From Pomacea canaliculata (lineage: Eukaryota > Mollusca > Gastropoda > Architaenioglossa > Ampullariidae), in the NCBI RefSeq assembly GCF_003073045.1, contig NC_037593.1, positions 2,595,525 through 2,659,524 on the forward strand: a stretch of DNA of 64,000 nt, in the 5' to 3' direction. Below are positions 49,001 to 59,566 of this stretch, piece by piece. Both the position numbers and the translations under genes were made by a program. The first letter of the stretch is position 1, and each line of letters starts with the position of its first letter. Under the pieces are notes generated by a model. That model did no database searches. It was not told the DNA's origin and worked only from the letters and a program-made list of their open reading frames with translations.

Positions 49001-52000
49001 TATTTTTTAAATAAAAGATGCAACACTTCTTCTGCTGCTGCCGTTGCTGTTATTGCTGCTACTACTGCTCGTAACCAATATAAGTTAAATCTTCTTCTTT
49101 CAATCGATATACCATTAAATCTTCTTTCAACCAATATACCATTAACTCCTAAAGAAGGAGCAAAAGTGACGTGCTGCTTTCGCCCTTTTTGCTTACTATG
49201 CACCCCGGCGCACTGAGCCGAAGATGTAGGTGTGCGAGATTCCGGAGACGGCTCGGCGTCTGGACATCACAGTCACAAGACCGCCGTTCTGCGTTAATTT
49301 GCTGATGTACCAAGCCAGCTGGATGTCCTGTTGCAGCAGGTAGGTCATCACGATCAGATACAGCACTAAGTGCGTAGTAAAGTACATACTGTCCACCACG
49401 GCAGGACTCTGCAAACACGAACAACCCTACTTTTATTGACACTTGCAAAACTCTGGCAGGTTATATGCCGATAAAAGTTTGTTTCCTCTCTTCCTCACTC
49501 TCCCTCTCTTTGCCTCCCTTTTGCCTCTCCCATTCGTAAGCGCGAATTTTATTTCGAAACAGTTTTCAGGATGAAATGGAAAAAAGCATCTTTACCTCAC
49601 AGAGGATAATGTAGTCATCTTTTAAGTTGATCATGATTACACCGTACATGAATGTGAATGGCGCGTTTACCACGCATGACATCATCAAAGTTGCAACCAG
49701 AGTGGTGATTACGGCTTTACGCCCAATGGTCATCGAGGGGTACATCACCGAGAAATAACGAATGGTGTTGAGGGCAACCTGCATGACCGGTTGTAACTGC
49801 GAGTTGTAACAAAAATATCGGCTTCCTCCCACATCATCATCATTATCATCAATCATCATCAACATCATTATCATTATCATCATCATAAAAGGCTGTGAGG
49901 AAATATGTGTGACGAGCAAGGATCATTTACTAGATTTCGACATGCGTCTCTGCAGCTGTGAGGAAAGGATGCAACTGCTAGGAGCGCGTGGCTTATAAGG
50001 CTACACGGAAACACTTTCTGAGACACTCGACTTACCAGCATAAGGACGTCAAGCGTGATGCAGACAGAGATGATGACAGAGCTGAAGACCCATAGTCTAA
50101 GGTGACTTGGCGCCCAGGGTGTCAGGAGGAGAAACATGTCGATTGGGAAGCCGAAGAGACAGCAGATGAGGTCCGCTGACGACATGGTCACGATAAATGG
50201 CTGGAAGCAACATCGTTTGGTGTTAAGATAGAAACCCTTGTTCATTAGTTTCATTCGTTCGTCCGACACCTCCTTCATCTATTTCTTTTAACATCTCTAA
50301 GTACACTTTTCTTATCCATAATACTGGTATCCAGTCTGTAGGAGGTAAAATTCACTGAATCGATCTTAGTTCGATGTGCACCAGATACGATGTAGCTGAT
50401 CACATGCCCATTTCATATTTTTAACGATAAATCAAAAATAATTGTAAATACCATATCTTAAAAAGTATGAGCAAATAAACTAATCGGAAGGCGCTAAATA
50501 AAGTTTCTTAATATATATAATATCATGAAAAACCCTTCACCACCATTACACCTCTGTTTCCATCGGTGTGGGTTGGGGGGTGGTGCTATGCAGCATGCAC
50601 TCTGCAGACGACATGGACCTGTAGCTGGCCCCATAAATGAACTGCAGAACAGATGTTTTAAAAAAGGTCAGATCTGTTCAACTGTAGTCCTGCCTGGTCT
50701 GAAGCCAGCCTAATCTTCTGCCAGCGGTTCCTCAGGGATTATGCTGGTGCGATTGTTGACTACTTTGAACGTGACTTTGCTTTGGTGGCTGAATAGGTTG
50801 ATGATTCTGTAGTTTTGACAGTTCTGTAGGTGATCCATTGTTGTTTCTTCTTTATTTGTCACCCTAGAATTTATAAGGCTATTGAAAACGGCACTTCTTT
50901 GATGTTTCCAGCGAGGGTGTTCACCGTCTTCAGGGCATCGAATTTACCCCCGAATTTGCCCTTGAAGATCATCGAAACGTTTGGGTTGTACAGATTCTCC
51001 AAGAAAAAGCAAAGTCGGGTGCTGGTTGAAGGACATCTTGCTTTCAGCTTCAACTTCAGGCTTGTTAAGACAAGGTTATAATCGCTATGTCGGCACTTGG
51101 ATATTTCATTATTTTAATATTATTTTATGTTGAATTTGAAACTTACAGGCAGTAAAAGGAAGTTTGTTTAGTTATGGACCTAACGATCTGGAGTGCCAAG
51201 CTGCTGTTCTGGATTCTTTTTGTGGTGAATAGTATTAGCTGTGGTGGGTCTATGGCTTTGTGCAAACTCTTAGCGCCCCTATCGATGGTTTCACCAACCC
51301 AGATTTACCTATTCTTCCTGCTTATTTCTGGTAGACGTCTGGGAGACAGAGCAAATGGAGGGATATTGCATGTAAGCGTAGACATTAAATAATGTTAACG
51401 TCTCTGATGTAGAGGAATGGAGGCTGCGTCTGCCTAGAAATGGTGCGGTATTCGTATTTTTGTGCATCTCAGATTTTTGAGTTTTTCAATGTCTTTTGTA
51501 TGTTGAATTTTTCATGTATTCTTTTAAAGACATAAATATTAGCAATTCGTTTTGTTTTAACTGCCAATAGGCGCCCCAGTGACTGTTGATACAGTGAAAG
51601 CAGTGTTGTGCCGGACTTTCGCTTTATTATTCTTGTTTGATCATCCATCCTGGAAAAAGAACTTTCTTTTTGAACTTTGTTAAAATTAGATAATAGTAAG
51701 GATTGACGGGTGTATGTTTACTGAGAATTTTATTTAACTTTTATCGTGTAATTTTTGTTAGTTAAATTTATTTAATATGATCGTTAAGAGAGGCAGAGTT
51801 GTTTTGAGAAGAAAAGAACGCGCAAATGTCACGTGAAGGCGAGTGTCTGTGACATTTGCTAACGAGTAGTCTAGTGTTTCGGGCAAAGCCTGGTCACCTT
51901 CGCTCAAAACAGGCCTAAGTACCGAGCCAGCTGTTCCTCCCAGCGACCAGAACCGCCAGACCAGTATAAGCGCTCGTGAACTGGTGCCAGTAAAGAAATG

Positions 52001-52351
52001 AATGAATCCTGACTTTGACCGATCCGGTTTAAAGTTTTTTTCTGCGTCAATTCTCCATAGTCCTTTTTTATCGGAGTGTATACTCGTACAAACACACATG
52101 GAAAGAAGGATGAGTGTATAGACATACACACTGACAGACCCTACCTGAAAAGGACGAGTGATCACGGAACCAGTCATAAGTCGTAGGTAGACATAACACA
52201 CGACACCGTTGGTCATTAAACCCAGCAAGACCAGCACGCCGATGTAGGAAGCTGTGATGACATCAGGGTGGTGGGTCAACTTGCTGTCGTCGCTGGACTC
52301 ATAGGTTGTGTCAGATTCATTTGAGTCATACACGTAGAAGTCATCGGTCAT
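46094..52351 (-). CDS. Divergent class A (rhodopsin-like) orphan GPCR
   Basis: Seven exons on minus: 52145-52351, 50036-50200, 49596-49778, 49197-49408, 47915-48193, 47338-47533 and 46094-46396; phases agree and give about 514 aa. TM1 lies in exon 1 after an acidic N-terminus with an N-glycosylation site (NES). TM2 (SSADL, Asp2.50) and part of TM3 are in exon 2, the end of TM3 and TM4 in exon 3, TM5 in exon 4 and TM6-TM7 in exon 7. Exons 5 and 6 form a long basic third intracellular loop (about 165 aa). Family motifs are altered: IRY replaces DRY, SYTP replaces CWxP, NAIIY replaces NPxxY, TM4 lacks the usual Trp and TM5 its Pro. The fold is clear; the ligand is unknown. The acceptor of exon 6 (ccccatcag) is chosen by phase and is less certain than the others. 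Confidence 0.85.
46626..46690 (+). mobile_element. Solo pogo/Tigger-like terminal sequence
   Basis: TA followed by CAGTGGACCCTCGATTATCT resembles the terminal repeat of pogo/Tigger elements. No opposite end was found nearby, so it is a decayed remnant. It lies in the last GPCR intron. A similar CAGTGGAACCCC end at about 34020 also lacks a partner. Confidence 0.5.
49832..49888. repeat. Imperfect (ATC)n microsatellite
   Basis: Interrupted CAT/ATC triplets in the GPCR intron between exons 2 and 3. Confidence 0.85.
50525..51070 (-). mobile_element. LINE fragment, linker and start of reverse transcriptase
   Basis: Read on minus: LENLYNPN and GKFGGKFDALKTVNTLAG, the linker before the reverse transcriptase, then NCQNYRIINLFSHQSKV and, after an internal stop, AGFRPGRTTVEQI, which are reverse-transcriptase motifs. 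The linker and RT pieces are joined by a deletion. The family resembles the jockey/CR1-like LINE seen at 34370-34680. It lies in GPCR intron 1, same strand as the gene. Confidence 0.7.
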
Positions 52352-54186
52352 CGTGGAATACCAGGTATTTCTCGGTGCTACGCTCTCCTCCCCCTACCTT
52401 CATCGTGCTTGAACTGAGGTCAAAGGTCCCACACGAACTGAAGATGCCAAGCTTTTCTCGGAGAAGGAGCCCAGATCAATGCCTGTTGTGAGAAGAAAGC
52501 TGTTCAAGACAGCTTTGCTGGCCAACACAAGATACAGGCGGCAAAGTTTTTCTCATTCAGACGGCAGATTGCGCGTGTTAGCAGTGCGTAGCTATCACAG
52601 ATGTGCATTAAACATTTCATGCTGACCAGCCACTGTTGTTTCACTTTACTTTCAGCTATGTCTGATCTGAAAGCTAACCCAGAACTGGCACTAAAAGGAG
52701 AGAAAATAGCAAGATATTATCACAGATATTTTCAGCCATAACGATGTCGTCATTCCCTCGCCTTCTTTGACGTCACTATGGACATTTACGAAATCATCTC
52801 TGATGTCATAAACGACGAACGTCGTCAAATCTGCTATTATTGCATCATAACAGTTAGTGTCTTCTATTTTCTTCACTTCTGCGTGAATGGCGGTCAGGAT
52901 CAACTTTATTTGACGGAATATACTTGTTTTTTACGAGCGCACCGTGAAGAGTGAAGGTATCTGCCTGAACGATCACAGGTAATACAAAAGTATGCGGATC
53001 ACGTGTTTATGCTAGTTGTTCACATTGTCAAACGAAAAATACAGATACTGAATTTAGTTTGATGAAAGACAACAATGATAAACAAATACATGACCTCGCT
53101 GGTGTTATCCTATTTCAGAGGCTGTAAGTTCTTCTATATGCTACCGCAGACAAAGAAACAGGAAGTTGCTTATTATAGCAAACAATCATTATGATTATAA
53201 TTATTTTCTTAACAAACTGACATATCCACAATTCGCTCTTTAAACAACCTGGAGGAGATGCCGTAGAGACAGCATTATACATACTTAAAACGCTTTTTAT
53301 CTTGCAGAAATACTAACAAGCCATAGAAAAGTGACTACAGCTATTGGCAGCATGCCATCTGCCATCATCTGCCGAGGGGTCAGCATTAAATAAATCATAT
53401 TAAAGGAAAAGTTTTCTCAAAATATTTCTCAAGAGTAGAAGGTAAAGCAGTGGATGAAGGTATGAAGGGATGTAGATTCTATAAACAGTGTCAGATGGAA
53501 GCGTTACATGATGGTTAGCATGGCAGAGAGTATTGCCAAGGAGTTAAGAATGGTAATTCAGGGAAAGTACTTTGTGAACAGATATGTTTTCAGAGAAGGT
53601 TTGAATGTAGCCTTGTAGTCCGAGTAGCGAATGTTTACTTTTATATTTCCCCTAAAACACAATGAGGGCGAGCTCATAAAAATCAAAATGCAAGTCTCAA
53701 AAGATGGAAATTCTGTCTGAAGTGACTTTCAAAATTTCCATCACCAGATAGAAACATTGCACCTATGCTTTTAAAAGTCTTCTTGTAGCACAGCTGTAAC
53801 TTCCAGCCAGATAGATGCTAACTGTATCAACATGAACACATAAAATGTGAATTCACAGATCTTTTCTAACAAACATTCAAACTGATGCTTCATGCATTGA
53901 AGTCTTTCTCTCTCATATAATCAACAGTTTAATCTTGAAATACATTTCATCTTTAATCCTGTAGAAAGGGCTTTTCATAAACTATTTGTCCATGCCTGTC
54001 ACATAATCATAAATGTGGGGAAAAAACAGCACAAATGAGCATACTGTCAGTCCAGATTCAATCTTTAATTTTCACACTATATTAAGTTCCGTGGAACAAC
54101 AGTAATAGATGATGATAATTAGTTCTGACAGCACTCTACTTGCATCGATCCTTCACATGCAAGGTTCTGGAATCACCCATGTAGAA
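52352..54186. other. Intergenic region between the GPCR and MRPL18
   Basis: The left part should contain the GPCR promoter and 5' UTR; the right end is the MRPL18 3' UTR. A 70-codon minus-strand open frame (52691-52903) has no recognisable domain. Nothing else was seen. Confidence 0.6.
54064..54069 (-). terminator. Candidate MRPL18 poly(A) signal ATTAAA
   Basis: ATTAAA on the minus strand, about 120 bases after the MRPL18 stop; the nearest variant of the poly(A) hexamer. Confidence 0.4.
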
Positions 54187-57100
54187 CTACAGTGGTTGAT
54201 AATCATCCTTCCATTTCTTGCCCTCACCAATGCGTGTAGCACGAGAAAAATCGATGCCAGGAACAAATTCCACCTCCAGGAACTCTTTTTCCTCAAGGTC
54301 CAGTCCTAGTTCCTTCAGTCCGCCAAGAAATGCTTGCATCTAGAAACAGATGGACATATAATGAAGTAACTTTAAACTACTACTTTATGCAATTTTAAAA
54401 AAAAAACATGCAATAAAACATGAAAATAAATGTATTGTGCAGCACAAACATAACATTTTCAGTCTAAACTAATAGGCTACATTGTGATTTGTACTTCTGT
54501 GAAGTTCTTCCTCTCTGATTAGGTTTAAAAATTGCTCATCTTTTTTTGAATGACTACTTGTGGTGTTCAACAATCATTGTAACTGGCCATGAAAAAATCA
54601 GCTGAAAGTTTTTAAAGACTTAGGATGAAACATAGTATTTGCTATATATCATAGCGTTATCAAACTAGCCTGTGTACCGCTATTACATATCACCAATGTA
54701 AATGTAACAGGGATATCATGCATCCTGTTGCTGACAGGTTCATAGATGTTGCTGCACAGAAGTTGTACTTTATTACATTAAAATCCTCATAAAAGGATTT
54801 TAGAAGTGTTACTATTTTTTGTTCTTAGTGAACTCCATTTTCCCATTCTTGTCACAGAAAGGTGATCCCCTCATCGGGGAAAACCTGTATCTGCAACTTC
54901 TGGATAACTGCTTTGACATTTAGTAAATTTTCTAAAAGACAGAAATGGCATGGACAAAATTCCAGTCAACGCTCGTCACGTCTAAAATAAAAAAAGATTA
55001 CTAACAGTTGGGCTGAGGAAAGTGAATGTTTTTGGTTTGAAGTCACAAACTTATACAAAGAAAAAAAATCTCTGTTGCTATTGTGCTTATTTTAATGGAA
55101 AACAAGTTTGCTTTTGGTGGAGGTTTTCATTTTGGCAGATATGACTGAATGTTGGAAGGTTAATTTCATGGTTTTGGTGGGAAAACAACCCACTAGTGGA
55201 CACTCCTGATGTTTGTGTTAATTACCTTTTCTGAATTCTTATGCTCTTCAAGTTCCTCATAGAAGACTTCTGTGATACCAGACTCCAGGCTGCGTTGAGC
55301 TAAGACACGACCCACATTTTCTGCAGCACTAACATCAACACAGCTGCACACCCCAAATACATTACTTGAAGCAGATGTCAACATTGCCTTCAGTTTCAAC
55401 AGCAACATAGCTGCACTTACAATTACCACAGTTTTTAAAAATACTTAAAATAAATATTGAATATTGTTGCTCACTGCCATAACTTTAAAAAAAAGCTTAG
55501 AAATATATATAAATATATATCGAAACTTGCTCTTCCAAGCTCTTTGGTTTCCCCATCAAATTTAATATTTGTGGTATACAAACATGGTCAAAGAAAACTG
55601 TAATAACAATTAACATAATGCATGATGATGATTTCCTGCTACAAAGATTTAAGATTAAGAAAAAAACTTAACAGATCAAAAAGCTTGTGCTGCTATAAAA
55701 TTAAGAATGGTCAGGGAATTTCATAACATTAATGAAAGTAGCTCATCTGCTAATCCACACACCTTATAAAGCTGTGTATAAAGCAGTTGCAATAACATTA
55801 TCGACCTCAAGGAAAGATATATAGAACAGTTATTTAAGCATAAAATCATCTGCATAAAAGGCTAGTACAATCTACCGTCTACATTACACATAGGACCAAT
55901 ATTATTTGTTTCTTTTTCCTCATTCCATGGTCAAAAGTGTGTGCATACCTGTACAAGCCATCTCTAATGGCCCACTCATTAGTGGAGGCTGATATGACTG
56001 TTCGTCCAGAAAAATGTTCAATGCGTCCTATTGTATGGCGATTGGTCTGTTCAAACACGACCCTGTATCAGCAGAGCACAATACATTTTTAAGCCCACAA
56101 ACACATTTACAATGTTACCAACCTGCACGTTTTTGGTGTAGTTTTTCAGAAAACAAGACAAACACATTATGTACCTTAATCATTCTATTTTCCTCTCTCT
56201 TGCCTTCCCTCCCTCCTTCTCTCTTGTTTGACAACACCCAATAAAGCCAGAACAAGAGAAACTAAAGAAAAGGCTGTATACCGGTATTGTCTCAAAGTAT
56301 TTTGAGGAAATAAACATGAACATGTAGCATAAGACAAATGAACTATTACCTAGCTATGTCATGACATATTTCTTTACTTCTATTTATTCACCTTTTATAA
56401 AATTTTCGGATAAAAACCTATGTTTCTAGCAGTAATTACAAGCATCAGTTACCAATAAAATGAGTCTGCTAGAAAAGCAGTGGTCAAAGGTCATCTGATG
56501 GTCAGCTCTGCTCTGCACCCAGCATCAGCACTCACCTGTGATAGAAATCTTTTCTGGGAGCTTGCAGCACCCACCCTTGTCTCTTCCTAGCTAACCCCAT
56601 GAACTCCAGATTTCTGAAACATTACATGATGAGTACATTCAGTCAGCTGCACTATAGTAAAACTTTCTTCACATACAGGTAAATCCTAAAATGATGTGCA
56701 ATTCACACACACTTACACATTATCTATTACTTTATGCTACATGATTATTATGATTTAATATCCATAGCTTATTTAATAGTTGTTGTTTTTTTAATTTTCT
56801 TTGAACATGCTCATCGATTAGTACTGAAAACAGTGTACTACGTCACATTGTTAAACTATAGTGATTTTAAAATGTGAACAGGTAACACTGTAATAACGCG
56901 AACAATTAACACTTTAACATACAGCTCATTGAAAAATTAATCGGAGTTGAAAAAATCCACATAGAAACCGTATCACTGTTTAAGCAACGGTTTAAAGCTG
57001 TGGAAAAAAGTTGCAGCTTATAATCCAAAATTTATGGTAACTTTACTACAGATGTAAAAATGAAATATCAAACACAAGTTTTACTATGAAATATTACGTG

Positions 57101-58579
57101 GTCTAAAGATGCCAAAAGAATACTGGAATAATAGTGATAAGCGTTACCAATCTGTTCTTGCAATCAGTACAAACTGTCCTTGTTATGTTTTAATTTTTTA
57201 TTTTGCTGGCTCCTGCACTATTTGAACTTCCCTTACTTTCCAGCTAGACAATTCCGCTCCTCGTCTGACAGCTGTCTCCTAACTATTCATGTCACCAAAA
57301 CAACAAATGGTCACAGCATTTTTAGTTACTGTGCTGCGAAACAATGGAACTCTCTTCCTTTCCATGTCTGCCACCTGCCTTTAATCCTTTAAATGTGCAT
57401 TGAAAATGCACTTCTTCCTTAAACATTACTCCTAACAACTGTCCACACCAAGCTCGTCCTTTGTCACACCCTTCCCCACTTTCCTGCTCATTGTTACTTA
57501 CCTGCTCGTCTTCCTTTAGCAAAATCATGATACTCTCAGTCCTTGTTACTTGGATCCTCTTTATGTTTTTTATATTTGTCTTTTATTCATCATCAGTACT
57601 GTTGTTTATCCTTCTGTCCTTCATATGTTGTTTGCTTGTTCTTCTGACCTTCTTATATTGCCCATATCTTGTTTTTGTGCTTAAGCACTAATAGCATGCA
57701 CCTTAGGAGTGTGAGTATACACTATATAAATTTTACATTTATTATTATTATTCTTAAGAGTTTATGATCATAAGACTTCATTTTTAAGGAAATTTGTAAG
57801 GGTTTCACTTTCAGATAATTGCATAAACCCAAAACCATTTAGATGAAGTTTTTAATTGTTTAAGTCTATATGTATATATTTATATATAATATGACAAAAT
57901 ATAGCAATCAATTCAATTACTCAAAAGTTAAAGGTAATGCAAATACACAGTGTATGCAAATCACAATAACACCAAATCTATACATGTTATGAAGGTAACT
58001 TCTAACATCTCACCTAGGGTTTCTGTTTTCAAATAAAGGATTTACTTTGAAGTCCTTGTTGGAGCTTGCTTTGCTGCATCCGGGATTAGATGTTGAATAA
58101 GCTACAGCAGAAAAATAATTTGTAAGCTTAACAAAACAATTACCTTCGCTTACTTTTCGTCTGACAGTTATTTATTCACAGATCTTGTTGTTGTTGTTTT
58201 TAATTTCATCTCTTTCATCATTTTTCTCTCTTCTGTCTTTACCCAAATCCAAATTGTTTTATAACTTCATCTAAAATCTCAATACAAGTTTGGCATTAAA
58301 ACTAAAGGGAGAATAATTTCATTCGTTCCCACTCTGTCTGCTACTTTAATGTCTGACGCTGTATTATTGATTCTAATAAAAAAACATGCAAAAGTAAAAT
58401 ACTATCTGGTTGTCGATACAGTCTCTGGTGACATTGAGGCCACGATAAATGTTGAAATATTAAATCATATACGTATGTGCAAAATCAAATAAATTCTTAC
58501 ATTTTCCAAGTGAAGTTCTTATTGCTGGAAAAATCGAGATGCATGAGTATACGCGAGTGTCTAGAAAAGCTGGAGACAT
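54187..58579 (-). CDS. MRPL18: Mitochondrial large-subunit ribosomal protein uL18m (MRPL18)
   Basis: Six exons on minus: 58501-58579, 58014-58101, 56536-56613, 55949-56062, 55226-55343 and 54187-54339. All introns are GT-AG with consistent phase, giving 209 aa. The first about 27 residues (MSPAFLDTRVYSCISIFPAI) look like a mitochondrial targeting peptide. Conserved L18 blocks follow: NPRNLEFMGLARKRQGW, VVFEQTNRHTIGRIEHFSGR, VISASTNEWAIRDGLYS and NVGRVLAQRSLESGIT, matching human MRPL18 (NPRNLE..ARK, VVSASTREWAIKKHLYS, IGRVLAQRCLEAGI). The protein should bind 5S-type or imported 5S rRNA sites in the large mitoribosomal subunit. The C-terminus (MQAFLGGLKELG to KKWKDDYQPL) extends beyond the core. 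A LINE remnant sits in intron 2. The gene is divergent from STN1. Confidence 0.95.
57190..57755 (+). mobile_element. LINE 3' end (CR1/L2-like), decayed
   Basis: The + strand reads RQFRSSSDSCLLTIHVTKTT and AAKQWNSLPFHVCHLP, typical of the extreme C-terminus of CR1/L2-type ORF2. A frame change and FKCALK-like residues follow, then a 3' UTR ending in ACACTATATAAATTTTACAT and an ATT microsatellite, the usual tail of such elements. It lies in MRPL18 intron 2, antisense to the gene. Confidence 0.8.
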
Positions 58580-59566
58580 AAGACGAAGGCTTCCAAATAC
58601 AGATTGGCAGGACATTCTTGATTTAGCTGTCCAACAGTTTACCGGAAAGCTTGGATCATCTCCCCTGATAAACAGTTCTCCAGAGTTATAGCCCTTATGG
58701 CGGCAGGTTTGCTTTCTTCAGACTTCAGTGTAAACAAGTATATTTATATTTCTCCTCATCACGAGAAGGTACTCGCTGATCAGAGTTCACTTGTGATATC
58801 TCGCAAGTGTTTGAGTGATGAAACAACCCAATCTTCTTCTGTACTAGTACTACAAGGATGGACGTTTATTCGGAGGCTACAAACGACCTACCTTGGACTT
58901 AGTTTACCATTAGTTATTGATCGAGCTTAGGCTTGATCATTATCACTCTTGTAAATTTTCTTTAAACTATTTCTTTACACAGTAGGTAAAAGGAAATTGG
59001 AGGAGGGATAAGCAAGCAATAGAAAGATAGGGACAGAAAAGACAAATAGAGTTGCGAGACGGATGACACCACAGCAATTTCTACCCCCCTCCCCCCAACT
59101 CCTTTGAAGCATCATGAGCCTGCTGCCAAACATGACCAGTCAACACGCCAGTCTAGGGAAGGGATATCAAGAGCAGAAGTATTTCACTATTTTGCTATGC
59201 TGATGTTGCACACGTGTAAGCATGATTCAAATGAAGTGATAGATCAAAAGTTGATCTAAAATCATAACTGGAAAGTTTAGCAGAAATCAGCCTTGGTGAA
59301 ACTTGGCACTGCTAGTTTTATGATAAAATTGATCATTCCAAAAACCCACAATTACTTATGTCTTTGTTGGAGTCGAGTGGTATGCATTGCATGAGTAATT
59401 GCTCCAAAATGTTTTGTGACATCTGTATACAATCCAGAAATGCCTCTGTTTCAGAAAGAACAAACTTCCAATGAATATTTCTTGGTATAACAAAGGACTT
59501 TCTAAACCAAAAAAATTCACATTCATAAAAGACAACTAGGCATGCAAAGACATTCAAACATATCAA
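58580..59566. promoter_or_regulatory. Divergent MRPL18/STN1 intergenic region
   Basis: About 1 kb separates the MRPL18 start (minus) and the STN1 start (plus). A YY1-like CTTATGGCGGC at 58694-58704 lies 115 bases upstream of MRPL18 and is also an ATGGCGGCAG|GTTTGC sequence that could be a 5' exon end of STN1. The right part (59065-59310) is a dispersed repeat, so STN1's own promoter probably lies to its left or its first exon is spliced. Promoter assignment is inference. Confidence 0.4.
59065..59310 (+). repeat. Undescribed dispersed repeat, copy 2
   Basis: Shares ordered blocks with 27985-28235: TGACACCACAGCAATTTCTA, TTCAAATGAAGTGATAGATC and GCAGAAATCA. Non-coding. Confidence 0.6.

Noticed and set aside
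49566-49919. Continuation of the GPCR exon 3 frame upstream into a poly-Asp/Met stretch
   Set aside because: That part is the translation of an ATC microsatellite in the intron; the acceptor at 49779 and phase define the exon.
52691-52903. 70-codon minus-strand open frame upstream of the GPCR
   Set aside because: No domain and no signal that it is expressed; size is within chance expectation.
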